Shown: positions 1 through 12,585 of the stretch, piece by piece
Position numbering within the stretch: position 1 is the first letter of the stretch
Layout of the letters: each line of letters begins with the position of its first letter
Assembly: GCF_014633365.1 (NCBI RefSeq)
Contig: NC_068345.1
Coordinates: forward strand, 13,338,058-13,402,057
Direction: 5' to 3'
Length of the DNA: 64,000 nt
Source of the DNA: Diospyros lotus
Taxonomy: Eukaryota > Streptophyta > Magnoliopsida > Ericales > Ebenaceae
Made by a program: the position numbers and the translations under genes
The notes under the pieces: generated by a model
What the model was told of the DNA's origin: nothing
The model's database searches: none
Seen by the model: the letters and a program-made list of their open reading frames with translations, nothing else

Positions 1-340
1 ATAGATTTATTTTGGTACAAAAGCTACGTTAGAGCGGTTGATATGCTTTTTACAATATTACACAATTCTTTCACTCCTATAGAAAGGGTATGACTGTTAT
101 CCCATTCGTGGATATGGTCAACCATAATAGTGTAAGCTTACATGATTAACTATTTTAAAAAAATTTCAACAACACCTCCCCATGGTTCTCCAATTACACA
201 ATGTTATTTGAGAAATTCTCATACTCGGTTCAAGTTCTAACAATACTATCAAAAAAATAACAGTGATTGTTATTATTGTAAGGTATTCATGAAATTATTG
301 AAGTTCCTTACACCATCCACAAATAACAATGCTCAAGAAT
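1..340. other. Non-coding flank of the first solo LTR
   Basis: No reading frame here resembles a known protein. The sequence is AT-rich and continues after the solo LTR at 3149, because AGAAT at 336-340 is repeated at 3149-3153 as the target-site duplication. The continuation at 3149 looks like a minus-strand gypsy LTR, so this stretch is probably the other part of that same older LTR. That is inference; I see no terminus in it. Confidence 0.4.
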
Positions 341-3148
341 TGTAATACCCGGTATTACATGATATTGAAAATAAATAATTTTGATTATTTTGGACAGGAC
401 CGCGGGTGGCCCGGGAAGCCCAAGAGTCGATTTCGAGTAATTAATTATTAAGGTTTGTCGAGTCTGTGGCAGGGAGTGCCTCGGGACTTGGATGTCCAGG
501 GAAGAGGACGAGATTGATGAGCGTCTCAGGATGAAGATAATGGCGCTGAAAGTAGTCCGATCGGAAATAATTTTTGGAATAAATTCTGTATAAACCCGAG
601 TGGGTGCCAATACCGAATAGTCAGAGAGAACCTCCTGGAAGCTGAGGGGACCCTAAGGGTGGTTCGTTTTTCTGAGTAAGGCAACCCTTAAGTATTTTCG
701 GGTCGAATAAAGGTCCCGTGCAGGCACAGGGACGAGGTCGGTATTCCCGAGTAGCGGTCGGCTATTAATTTTTGATAAATCGAGATGTGGTGTGGCTCGA
801 TGATAATTTAATTAAGCCTTGGAGGGTCAAAGTGTTATTATTAAAAGTCTCAAGTGTAATTAAAATTCCTTAAGTGAGATTAATGTGATTAATGGGGTTA
901 AATGTGTAATTTAATTCACATATATATATAGGCGCGTGGATTGGGCGGAAGTTTGCTGAGATTTTGAAATTTAAATTGCAATGGCCGAACAAAGAGTGGG
1001 AAACAGAGAGCTCGCTAGAGAGAAGGCCGAAGGCCGGCCTGAAACGATGGAGGTTGGCTGGCCAGCGGCAGCTGCTAAAGGCAGATTGGCCATGGCCGAC
1101 GCGTGATGGAGGCAGCAGCAGCTGCGGTAGCTCATGACGAGGTGCTGCGAAGGAGGCCGATGGCTGCGATGGTGGCCAACGATGGGCTCGTTGTAGAAGG
1201 CTGAGGCAGCCAAGCAGCCAAGACCTTCGGTGGTTGGCAATGGCGAGCGCAAGGGTCGTGCGGGCTAGCAGCAGCTGGTTGCGGCAGCAAAGGAGAGTGG
1301 CCATGGCAGCAGCTTTGCTGTTGTTTCAGTTGCTGGTCAGCGACAGGGGACGCGCGCAGGAGGCTGGCAGCAGGCGTAGTGGCGTGAGGAAGTGTCGGAG
1401 AGGGCCGGGGGCATGGCCATAGCAGCTGTGAAGCTGCCATTGCAGCAGCCAAGCGCGGCCATGGCTACGCGCAGTGAGGCCAGCTGCAATGGTGGCTTGT
1501 GGTGAAGCCAACCTTGGAGGTAGTCGCCGGCTGGCGTTTGCATGATCGTGAAGGCAACGCTAGAAGGTGGCTCGTGGCCGTGCGCAGCAGCTGGAGCGAA
1601 CCTGTTTGCACGCGAGGAAGAAGCAGCCGCGGGGAGGAGGAAGATGAACAGTGAAGAAGGCGTGGGAAGAAGAAATGAAGAAGAAGAAGAAAGAAAGAAA
1701 AGAAAAGAAAAATAAAATAAAAGAAATAATGGAAAATCTGAAAATTTGAGGAAAAATAGGAGAAAATTCTGAAAAATTCTAGAAAAAGTGGGGAAAGTTC
1801 TGGAAATTAAATTGGGGCTTGTGGAGCGTGTCGGAAGCTCGAAAATGAGATTTTGGGCACAAATGGCAGCTCGGGAGGCAATGCCAACGTGGATGATTAA
1901 TCGATTTTCTCTTCCACATTAATTGAGGTGAGTTAATTAATTCTTTTCAAAATATTTCTTTTATGTGAAATATTAAATAGTGTAAGGTAGTTAATTGTTG
2001 GATTAAACCCTGGGTCGGGGTTGTTTGGAAATTATTAAACGGCTGATGTATGTCGTGGTTGGTTGTTTGGAGTTAGTGTTGATGGTGATTTTGCGATGTG
2101 TGGCGAAATTGAGGGCATTGGGTTAATGCCGAATTTTAATGAAGTTGGGTTTTGTGTGTTTGCCTCTAGGTTCGACCGAGAAGGCGGTGATCCTAGAAGA
2201 GCTCGGAGTTCGGGCTAGCGTTCTCGCCGAGGCAGGGATGAGGCTTCGAGCCAGGTAAGGGATGGCTCCATGTGGAGGTGGCCTTGCAAGTTAGTAAATA
2301 TGTTTGATAATGTTTTTATGTTACATTGGCATGTAGTGGTTATATCTTGTGTGATGCAAGATTCTAGTGGACCTGCAGCCATATGGAGGACTAGTGTGGT
2401 GGGGGTTGATAGGTTGATACCTCAAACCTTAGTGGGTTGTGAGGATGAGTGCGCCTAACCTCATTTGCATGTATTTGTCATACATAAACATGATTATATT
2501 CATATTTACATGCATTGCACCCTTACTGAGTCTTCATGACTCATGAGGTTTTACCTCATGTGTAGATGATGCAAGTCCAGATGCAAGTAGGGAAGGCGCC
2601 AGGAGGCTGTTGTGGCAACTAGTCGTGTTGCCCGAGTTGTGTATTTTATTATCTCTTGTACGTAGCCATGTGGTGTCATGTATGTATACCATTGTGAGTA
2701 AATGTATGTGTTGTTGAGCGTTTAATGTATTTAAATGGTTGTAATCATCATAGTGTGATAGATGATTGTGAGATTGCTTGTTGTATGCGGCGTATTTGGT
2801 AAAACCAAGTTTCAGATCGAGTAAAGATCAGCGAGGTATGTTCTCATAAATCCCCAATACTCAGCGAAATGTTGTATGCTAGCTTTGTGCCTGGGTCACC
2901 TCTGGCTTGCTATGGGGCGAGTTGAAGAGAGGTCAAGCTCACTCGAGTTTCGGGTCTTGGTCCGCTGGATTTTTCTTGTTTGAGTTGGGACCGATTCCTG
3001 AGTGGAGCGAAGGGAAGGACGAAGCCTAGTTCCCACCTAGGGGGTTTCCTGTTGAAACATAGTCCAACCTTTCAGTTATGGTTTGTCAGGTGAGTAATCC
3101 GGTCGATCATTTATCAGTGGCGCCCGTAAGTGGGAGCGAGTCGTTACA
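341..3148 (+). mobile_element. Solo LTR of a Ty3/gypsy-type retrotransposon, TSD AGAAT
   Basis: A 2808 bp unit begins TGTAATACCC and ends GTCGTTACA, and is flanked by the perfect 5 bp duplication AGAAT (336-340 and 3149-3153). It has no internal coding region, primer site or second LTR, so it is a solo LTR left by LTR-LTR recombination. On the + strand it has a TATATATATA box near 920-930, then a GC-rich block (about 960-1650), a purine-rich tract (about 1660-1730), and two adjacent hairpins at 2527-2543 and 2542-2560. The first 19 bases are themselves an inverted repeat, TGTAATACC-C-GGTATTACA. Short open frames inside (for example at 870-1304 and 1132-1452 on the minus strand) lie in the GC-rich block and match nothing I recognise. 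Confidence 0.88.
2527..2560 (+). promoter_or_regulatory. Twin hairpins conserved among gypsy LTRs
   Basis: The first hairpin has stem TGAGTC/GACTCA with loop TTCAT. The second, overlapping its last bases, has stem CATGAGGT/ACCTCATG with a 3-base loop. Both stems are perfect. Hairpins at the equivalent place occur in the other long LTRs of this window with different but still complementary arms. Function is unknown. Confidence 0.6.
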
Positions 3149-4950
3149 AGAATCAAGATATTTCGATTTTTACATAAATCTAAATTCAAAATAACAATTA
3201 TAATACATCCTCGTGGCATAAGAGTCCAGCTAACTCTAGCAAAACAATACTCAAACACCCCAGGATGCTTCTTATGTTGAGCTCTATACACTTCTATAAA
3301 CATGAGATCAACCTCTACTAGACTCACCCTCAGCTCTATCTTTACCTTTACTTGGAATGGTGCAAGCAAAGGAATGAGCCACAAGGCTTAGCAAGTTTAA
3401 CGACAAGTAATGAAGGCATGATCCAAGAACAAAGAAATATCACTAACTCATCATTAGTGGCCTAATTCAGAACAAGAGTATAAGCTAACAAATCATTCCA
3501 ATGCCATACATACCAAACAACCCATGAGTTCGTATATAACATAAGCAGTACTATGACATCTTATCCTACACCCACAACCACCATTAATGCTTGGGGCTAG
3601 AAAGCTCACTCCTAGGGCCAGGCTTTCTCGCCACACAACCTTTGAGGACATCTAGCTCCTACCCAAGGTCATAACCACAACACAAACCACAAGGTCATTG
3701 GGGCCAAAAAGCTCACTCCTAGGGTAATACTCGTAAGTACATACACCCCTGAGGACATTCCACTCCCACCCAATGTCTTTATCCACCCTTATACCATGCA
3801 TAAGGAAAAAGGAATGCCAATAAGCCCCCACACCATGCTCGTTAACTACATATGTATAAGTAAAACATACTCATGTAGTGTCTTTTAACTCCTTCCAAAT
3901 GCACACAAATGGGTTCAATGCCATGTCAATTAATGCATAACCACTCAAAACATGCAAAGTTAAGCACAAACACGTACACCAACTACATCCTAATAAGGAA
4001 CGCATCACTCCCAAAGGTTTATAGGGTGAAATGAACCCTATTTCGAAACTCAAATGAGACCAGCAAGACTAAACAAGAGGTTATGGAAATTTACAATCAT
4101 TTTGACATAGGCATCAACCAAAGCCAAGCCTTTAGGAAATTTGATTTTTAGACTCACACTTCCAATACCTCCAGTCCAAATGTTTAAGGGAAGAAAAAGA
4201 GAAGAAGAACTTCTATGAAGGAAAGAACTTACAAATACGGTTATAGACTTACCTCCAAAATAAAGTAAGGAGGCAAGAGAACTTGTCTTTATGAAGAACA
4301 ACCAAATGGAAGAGCTTGCCCAAATGCTAGAAAATCTACTCGAACTTGAAACTCCAATCCAAACAAAAGAAAAGAAGTTGAGGAGAATAGGGAAGGAGGA
4401 AGAATATATATACATATATATATATAGCCATGGACTTGAAATCCCATCCAAAACCAAATTGAAATGAGACTTGAAATCCAAAACTAAATTAGAATAAAAT
4501 TTGAAATCCAAAACTATATTGAAGTGAGATTTGAAATCCATCCAAAACTAAATTGGAATGAAGGCTCACATCCACAACCTTTGAATCTCACATTTTCCCT
4601 TTACCTTCTCTCATTCCTAATACCCTCATTAACCCATTTTGGTCATTTAACCATTTCACTCTTATTTAATTTAAAAACACAAAATACTTACACACTTAAC
4701 CACTCAGCTACCCTCCTTCCTTACTATAACTTAGCACTATATTTAACTTTATACTAAATAAATGCCATTTTCCAACTTACATTTAAACCCAATAAATTCC
4801 ACCAACTCTTAATTATTCCTTTCATTCACAAAGATAATAATTTAACATTTTTCCACTAAATACTCAAGGCCACATATCACCTTAAATACATATATTATTT
4901 ACTATATTATTTTCCAAAAAATCCACATCATTGTATGAACCCACCTAGAT
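3149..4950 (-). mobile_element. Gypsy-type LTR remnant, minus orientation
   Basis: The stretch after the first solo LTR carries the signature ACCTTTACTTGGAATGGTG followed by the hairpin TGAGCC-ACAA-GGCTTA at 3375-3390. The LTRs at 6123-15492 and 6655-9562 have the same arrangement on the minus strand. A reversed TATA-like run lies at about 4405-4427, as expected upstream of transcription in a minus-strand LTR. The right end was not found, so the limit near 4950 is approximate. Minus-strand open frames here (3076-3384, 4050-4541) are low complexity and not gene-like. Confidence 0.5.
4434..4560. repeat. Imperfect tandem repeat, about 36-40 bp, four copies
   Basis: Units of the type GAAATCCAAAACTAAATT plus about 20 more bases recur four times with small changes. 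They lie inside the LTR remnant, next to its TATA-like run. They cause the repetitive DFKSHFN pattern of the minus-strand frame 4050-4541, which is therefore not a protein signal. Confidence 0.6.
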
Positions 4951-6122
4951 CAAGGTTCCCTAGATCTAGGACCCACATTTGGATCATAGATTTGGGTCTA
5001 GGTTCGTGAGTTCATAGCAAATCCAAAATTCCCTATTCGTAACATCGTAAACCCATATGGATTTGTGATGAATGGCTAGAGAAAAAAAAAAAAAGATAGA
5101 GTGGATAGGGGGAATTCTTATCAGTTGAGAGAAAGAGAGAATGACGGCCGACAAACAATACTTGTGGGAAGAAAGAACAAGAAGAAAGAAAGAAATGGAA
5201 GGAATTGAAAAGAGTAGGAAATCTAGAGTTGGGCTAGTCGAGACATAGTCCTGGTGGGTGGAAATTGTCGACAATGGGTCCTTTTCTCGGTTGTTCTATA
5301 AAATAGCCAAGAAAAGTTAAGAGCATTATCAATGGTTTAGAAACTATTAGCAACCCCCCCCCCCCCCCCCCCCTCTCCCTTCTTTTTTATAGTACTTATT
5401 GCTAGGAAAAATTAAAAAATTTAAAAAATTATCAAAAAACTCCAAAAAAAACCTATCTGAAAATAGTGGTGGTAATTTAACCTCCAATTAAAATAAAAGG
5501 TAGCTGACAAATTACTAGCAGTTAAGCAACCGCTAGTAAAATTATTTTTATTAATGGTTTTGTAAACTGCCATTAAAGGTTACTCCAATGATTAGAGAAC
5601 CATCGCTAAAAGTTTCTTGAAGTAATAGATGGGTGGATCTATGAATAGTGAGTTGGGCTTAATTGGTGAGTAAATAAGAATTTAACTTGTGTTAGTTTAA
5701 TTATATGTTATACAAACATATATATTAAAATAAAAATATTGTTTATAAATAATATATATGGGTCAAAACATTTCCCCACACCCACACAAAATTTTTAACT
5801 TTTTATTCATATTTATCATAGTTTAAATTCATACCTACTTTTAATATAAGGGAGTGTTTGGCTTACCGGTTCAACTGCTTATAAGCTATTAGTAAAGTTT
5901 AAACGTTGCATAACTTATTTAATTACATGTTTGTTAAAAATTAAAGAATTTAAATGCTGTTGTGGTTAAATACTATTTGATAGCATTTTAGAAAAGCCCC
6001 ACAGCTTTTCTCAAAACATTGTACATGAAAAATAAAGTTGACCAAGTATTTTACAATTTTGCCCTCCATCCCTTTGCCTTTCTCTTTTTTGCTGCCTCCA
6101 ACTCTATTTCCTTCGTCACTTT
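4950..6122. other. AT-rich non-coding stretch with a 20-base C tract
   Basis: No gene is seen. 5354-5373 is an uninterrupted run of 20 C followed by a C/T-rich tail. From about 5850 the sequence begins GGGAGTGTTTGGCTTACC and has several AAGCTTATAAGC-like words, a style seen at ends of plant hAT-type miniature elements. I could not find a convincing matching end. From 6061 it becomes T/C-rich and is then cut by the LTR starting at 6123; the T/C-rich sequence resumes at 15493. Confidence 0.45.
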
Positions 6123-6654
6123 TGTAAGACCCGCATCTGAATATTCCCGTTTACTATAGGATATTCGAAAGAAGGTTGTTATAGAGATGATATAGAACAA
6201 AACTGAACTCAATTAACAACTCATTTCATTTCTAGCAGTGGAAATTAAATTAAGGTTCAATTACATTTTTAGAATCTCATAACCCTAGGATCGATGGCCA
6301 TACAAAATAATAAGAGGCTCAAATGTCAATAAACATAATAGATTCTCATTACTATAAAACCTCACCAAATCACTAACTAGGATCTTTGAAGTTAGGACAT
6401 GTCTCTGTACACCACTATCTCTGGACTGTAGTCCTACTGAACTCACCCCCAATAATAGTCTTTCCTTTACCTGGAATGGCAAAGAAGATCAAGTGAGCCA
6501 CAAGGCTCAGCAAGTTCGAGAAACAATGGACAATATATAGGATCCAAGAACATGATAACACCAAGAAGAGTAATCAAGAACTTCACGATTATATACAAGA
6601 TTCATAATTCATGAATTTATCAATTCAACTTAATATATCATGTTACCGTGTATC

Positions 6655-9562
6655 TGTAACACCCTCTCTCCCAGCTACCCTAATCCCCGGGCATCCTAGA
6701 AGAGAGAGCATTGTGTATCAAGAAAAGAACCGACAACCATCAATAAACAAAGAATATATCTACACATCATGTGTAAGCCACCGAACCCAAAATGCAAATG
6801 GAAAACTTTTAGGGGTTACAACCCAATTCTAAATTAGGTTACATGTTACAAGGTAAAACCTATACAATCTTTAACCACACACTTCCCCAAGACCTTTGAT
6901 TTGAGAGCAGACTCGCGCACACATCTTACTACCCATCCATCCTGCTTGACCCCTCGCCAACTATTACATTACTTTACCTGGAATGGTGAAGAGTACAAGG
7001 TGAGCTACAAAGCTCAGCAAGTATAAGAAATAGGAAGGAAGAACATAGCAGATAGTAATACGATAGGGGTAAGGTGAGTGGTATCTAAAAAGCATCTAAA
7101 TGTGAAGGATAGATTACAACACATGGACCACACACCCACCCATGATAATAATGTTATGCATAACACACAGAAAAGCCGATAAACACATAACTAGCCAACG
7201 GCCTCACATAACAATATAAAATGTATCAAAATACATACCGGCCTGTAACTGATACCTGCAACAAGAGAATCTGTGATAATCTGTGGACCATAGGTCCTAT
7301 CTCATATACTCAGCTATAGCCATACATATATATAATCTCGCCTAGGGTCGTCACCTCTAGGTGTGCCCCTCAGTCGTCACCGCAGGAGCGTAACCCCAGT
7401 CAGGCTAGTACCTACTGGTTTTGGGGGATATATCTCGGTGGTACACAACCGCAGAGCGCATAACCATCTCTGATCTTGCCAATGCATATGCAACACGTAG
7501 GATGACCACATGCAAGTGCACATGAAACAATGGCAATATGTTATGCTCGTGTCCACTCATGTTACATGGTAATAATATTCACGCCAGTCCATGCCCATGA
7601 TGCACAATTACCACGCTATCAAAACATGTCATGACAGGGAGTAACACTCTCAGATGCAATTACTCTAATCTCGTAATCATGGACATCACAATTATTGAAT
7701 AGCACCAGAAGTACGAAAATTTCACACTAAACTCACAGAAACATGAATAGTAAGAGAAAATATTTTTAGGTGTGAGATGTAGTGACAAGGATCCAAATAT
7801 ACACGCCATGACTGTGAGTAATATTTGAATTTAAATATTATTCTCATTTCATTTCGTGACTATTATTGACAATAAGTCACTGAGAATATAGAAGGCTTCA
7901 CTCTTAGGCTTCGAGGGTAGATCAGAGTAAATTGGTTAATATTTGAAACATTGGCAGGGCAAGGGAAAGGGACAATCTTCCCATGCAAAATCTTAACAAA
8001 TTCACCATTACTTAAGAAAAGTGGGGAAGAACAAGCCCCACGTAGCTATCAAAACATTCCCCAAGTTGGAATCCATTAACAGACAAGAACCATCCGTATA
8101 AACTCACACCCCTGTTTATGTAGTAGCTTTTTGTTTATTTCCCCTGTATTCAATCTCAACAACACATTTAAGTTCCTGAACCACTCTCATAGTTCACCTC
8201 TCATCACCCCCAAGTGTATATATTAAAGTTCTATTCAAAGTTACTAGAAGCCATTACCATGTTTACAATGAGTTATATTTTAAAGAATAGAAAAGAAGAA
8301 AGGGAACTTGCCTTCTCAAGCTTCCTATGATGCTCGATGGCAGCTAGAAACTCTTTGGATAGTGATATTTGGCCTTGGGGTTGGAGAGAAGGAGGAGGGT
8401 TTGCAAAGAAGAAGAAACTTTTGAGAGAAATTTCGGGTTGCTGGTGTGAGATGTTGATATATTTTCCCAAAATTTTCCTATTTTATATTTTCTCCAAAAG
8501 TGATACTTATCCATCCGATTATTTTCATAATTTCTCTAAAATTTCTTTCTTATGTCATAATTCTAGAATTTTCTATGACTTTCTAGAGTTAACAATGACT
8601 CAGAATGTATATATATATATATATATGTATCGCTGAGAGGGATATCCGAATGTGTTATGAGGCATTTGAATGTCAAGGAGTTAAATTTCAAAAGTTGAGA
8701 GAGTCATTCGAATGTATCCTAGGCCATTCGGATGTCTTTCTTAAAGATATAAGGTCCCATGCAAAGATATTCGGATGATATGGTGTGTATTCGAATAATT
8801 TAAAGAAAGATTTCAAGTTATGAGAGTGGCATTCGAATGAGGCAGGGGGACATTCGAATGAATTTTAAATAGTAACTTGAATTACTGAAGGAATTGGAAG
8901 CTCATTCGAATGCAATAGTGTCCTCATTCAAATGAATTTTGCAATTTTCATTGGGCTCATTCGAATGGAAGGGTAGTCATTCGAATGTGAGGCTTTGATT
9001 TAACAAATCGGATTCTAGACAACTTCGACACCTGCTCGAACTTTGGCCATAACTCTCTCGTCCGAACTTAGATTAAGGTGATTCAAGATGATATGGAACG
9101 AAAAAAGAAATATCTACAACTTTCATGTTTTGAGCTTTGAGAGATTCAAACTGAAACAGGGTCGAAATCTGGTTGCAAAGAGAACACACACACAAAAATA
9201 TAGGCCATTCGAATTGCTTGGCTCCTCATTCGAATGCTCCACTCCCCATTCGAATGGATCCCTATATCATTCGAATCTCTCCACTAAAACTCACAAAAAT
9301 CATCTGAATGAAACCCAAGACTCATACATTCAAATGCCTAAGCTCTCATTCGAATATCCTAGCTTACATTTGGATATCTAAGCCACAATTTTCACATGCA
9401 TTCAATTCCAACACAAAAAATCTAACTTAATCACTTAGCTTACACACTTCACCTTTATCCAACACTTAGAAAATTATCACCAAAACAACATATTAAGCAT
9501 CAAGACTAATCAACTCAATCCTTCAAACACGACACAAGAATATCTAAATTCGGGTCGTTATA
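6655..9562 (-). mobile_element. Solo LTR, gypsy type, TSD GTATC
   Basis: A 2908 bp unit begins TGTAACACCC at 6655 and ends GGGTCGTTATA at 9562, where one terminal base has mutated. It is flanked by perfect GTATC copies at 6650-6654 and 9563-9567. Minus orientation follows from the hairpin TGAGCT-ACAA-AGCTCA at 7001-7016, which is identical in stem and reversed in loop to the one in the chromovirus 5' LTR at 52978-52993. A reversed TATA-like AT run lies at about 8608-8626. Between about 8640 and 9380 it holds an array of CATTCGAATG-type palindromes. It is inserted in the outer LTR 6123-15492. Confidence 0.85.
8640..9380. repeat. Array of ATTCGAAT-type palindromes inside an LTR
   Basis: About nineteen intact or one-to-two-base variants of CATTCGAATG are scattered at roughly 25-50 bp steps, on a background that is otherwise not tandemly repeated. 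The intact palindrome appears repeatedly between 8700 and 9290. The related LTR at 50792-53336 has the same kind of array with ATCCGGAT as the common word. Confidence 0.75.
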
Positions 9563-10263
9563 GTATCACTATGCAAATGTGCATAAAATTTCAATATCAT
9601 TATCAATTCTCATAGGCTCGTAAGCCATCAATCAATACATGCAAGAGTGCATCATTTCATTATCAATATCAATTTTCCCGGCTCTCAAGTCGTAAATCGA
9701 TGCATGCAAAAGTGCATAAGTTCCATAAAATCTCACAAATAAATATGGAGCCAACCTGCCGGGCTATGGCCACCTCGTCCCGCGCCAGGTGTTCTAGGGT
9801 ACCCTTTCTCCCTTCGCGCAAAATAATAGGTGCGCAAAACATATATATGTGTAACATGTACATGTATGCATCATGTATGCATTTGACAACCATATGTATT
9901 TCAAGTTTTGTTTCTACGATATTCATACTTTCAACATCACTTACCCAGATCGGGCATTTTTCCATCATCAGATAAATTCAACATGTCTTACTTCATAACA
10001 TTTTTCACGTTTAAGATGTAAATTATAACCTAGAAGTAATTTTGGGAGATGTTATTTAAGGTTAAAGCTTGATTCAACATTTGGGGAGTATTAGAGATTT
10101 AATATGTTATTTTTCCCTTCTTATAATTTCCTTGAATTCATTTAATTGGTTCCAGTATACAACTACTTGCATTTATGCTCATATCTCAATCATAATAAAG
10201 AATAGCAACCCAAAAAGATTTTCATCTCACAAGTTGTTGCCATACTTATATTTATTTTATGCT

Positions 10264-11779
10264 TGAAAGTAAAGCAAGATCGCTACGGAGCAAGCAGCGT
10301 AGTTCAAAAATTTTGAACCTTATCCCGATCCCGACGATTGGATCAACGTCGAAATCAAATCATTCACATACAAATAAATAAATCTAACCTTCAGATTATC
10401 GAGTCGTTCACGGATTCGAGCCGTCCAAGCGTCTGGCCTCTAACTCGGGATACGTGGCACGCGTCCGTTGGTAATGAGAGCAGAATAGGAGTGCTAGCTC
10501 CTTCTCATTTTCGCGGCTTGTGTATGGACGGAAAAGAACACCCACGTTTCCAATTGATACCAAAAGAAACGGGAAAGAGTGAATACAATACGTTTTCCAA
10601 CACTTAAAAAATAACACTAAAACTCACTACACTTGTGGGCAACCTATAAAGGGATATTTATATAGAAATATCCTAGGGTTTCTAAAACCCTAATGGATTG
10701 GGCTACCCCATTAATTCTAATTTAATTAGAATCTTAAGTGGGTTTATTCTAGTCCAACTAAAAATATAATTAAATAGCCCAAATCCTTTTATAGGTTTAA
10801 ATAAAATATTTTTCCCCAAATCTAATTCAAGCCCAAATATAATATTTAATATTTAACTCAAATCTAATTTGGTCCAAATATAATATTTAATATTTGGCCC
10901 AAATCCAATTTAGTCCAAATATAATATTTATTTTAATATTTGGCCCAAATCCAATTTAGTCCAAATATAATATTTAATTTAATATTTGGCCCAAATCTAA
11001 TTTAGTCCAAATATTAACTTAAGCTCAAATATATTTTATTTCTTATTTGTCACTCCAACAAATAGAAAATTATTAAATTAGAAACTCCTTCCTAATTTAA
11101 TCAATTGTCATTTTAGGAAACTCTTTCCATTATGACGACTCCTCGTTATATCGACGTCATTACGTCTATTTGTTCTTTTTCCTTGAGAACCTACGACGGC
11201 ACAACCTCTTGTCGAAGTGCCCCACTTAACCATACGTCCACTCTCTTGGTTTAAGCTAGGGACCGTAACTATTGCGTATGACTCATTAGGCTTCCGAATA
11301 TGTTGGCAATGTATCGGTACGAACACATAAGACAAGATTGGCATCTAGCAAGGCATCATTCCTCCCCAATTATTCAGAAGGATTCATAATCCGCAAATAA
11401 CCTTTCACGAGCATAGTTACCGTGTAATATAATTCTCTCATCAATGTATCCTATGTGAGGTGTGAGACCCCCATTGCTATCACATAGCAAAAACATAGCA
11501 CATACAAGTCTTATCGCAATTGTTAATGTCCATTCTTGACATTGCTACGACTGGGATGTTTAATGATGTCTAGAAACTGTGATACATCATCTCACATCTT
11601 TATAGATTAATCACAATATACATCATATGGACTTCTATCTAGTTTCATTCGATTATTACAACAAAAAACTAATAGAATGACTTCTTGTGAACAACTCCTT
11701 ATTTAAATAATAAACATGATTACAATTGTCAGTGTACAACATTTCCAATCTGATTGGGTCTAGAGCACCTATACTAACA
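10264..11779 (-). mobile_element. Solo LTR of a Ty1/copia element
   Basis: Read on the minus strand this 1516 bp unit begins TGTTAGTATAGGTGCTC and ends CTTGCTTTACTTTCA. The start matches the 3' LTR start of the copia element at 50283 and the end matches that element's 5' LTR end at 41839. This fixes both edges and the orientation. The flanks, ATGCT on the left and GACTA on the right, are not a duplication, so it may derive from recombination between two elements. It contains AT-rich repeats of AATATAATATTTAAT around 10840-11000. The frame 10338-10607 lies inside the LTR and is not a gene. Confidence 0.8.
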
Positions 11780-12150
11780 GACTATGGATTACGGATAGTC
11801 GATTATGGCTTATGGATAGTCAACTATGGCATTATGGATAGTTGACTATGGGCTTATGGATAGTCGACTATGGATTATGGATAGTCGACTATGGATTTCG
11901 GATAGTCGACTATGGGCTTATGGATAGTCGACTATGGATTATGGATAGTCGACTATGGATTTCGGATAGTCGACTATGGCTTATGGATAGCTGACTATGG
12001 CTTATGGATAGCTGACTATGGCTTATGGATAGTCGACTATGGGTTTATGGATAGTCGACTATGGGATTATGGATCGTCGACTATGGGCTATGCTTTGTCG
12101 ATTATGCCTAAGCTTCTGTCGACTATGAATTTTCTCTGTCGACTATGTAT
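11780..12150. repeat. Tandem array built on the palindrome ATAGTCGACTAT
   Basis: About fourteen units of roughly 25-30 bp contain GGATAGTCGACTATGG. A few units have one-base changes such as AGTCAACT, AGTTGACT or AGCTGACT. The array begins directly at the edge of the copia LTR and belongs to the outer LTR. The + strand frame 11912-12175 with its repeated YGLWIVD pattern is a by-product of this array. Confidence 0.85.
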
Positions 12151-12585
12151 GTGGGCTTTGAATATATATAAGTGAATGCAAAGAGGGGGTTTGCTTTGAG
12201 TAGAGCATCCAGTAGCTTGGGTGTGGGTAATTATATGTACATATATATATATATGTGCGTGTGTGCACGCTTCCAAATATGCATAGGGGTTGGGCATGCG
12301 AATTGGGTGTGTGCGTATATATATATATATATATATATAAATACATGAAAGTGAGTCGCTGGGCTGAAATAGGAGATCCAAAAGAAGCTGAAAGTGTATA
12401 TATATATATATAAGTGTTACTTGGCTGGGACAGCGATAAAGCTGATCGCATGCATATATATACATATATATCTAGGTGGGTGGCTCGGCTGAAACAGGGG
12501 AGCCATTTCTGTTCGTATATATATATATATATATAGTTGGGTTTGCTTGGAATAGGGCCTCCATGGCCAAACGAATACAACTTAA

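Noticed and set aside
5850..6122. hAT-like miniature transposon starting GGGAGTGTTTGG
   Set aside because: No matching inverted end or target duplication could be found after allowing for the LTR insertions, so it is mentioned only as a resemblance.
10259..11784. Target duplication for the copia solo LTR
   Set aside because: ATGCT on the left and GACTA on the right do not match, although both LTR edges are fixed by comparison with the copia element. No TSD is claimed.
11780..12150. Regular repeats that might be taken for a CRISPR array
   Set aside because: The organism is a plant, the repeat is a palindrome within an LTR, spacers are not unique and equal-length, and no cas genes exist.
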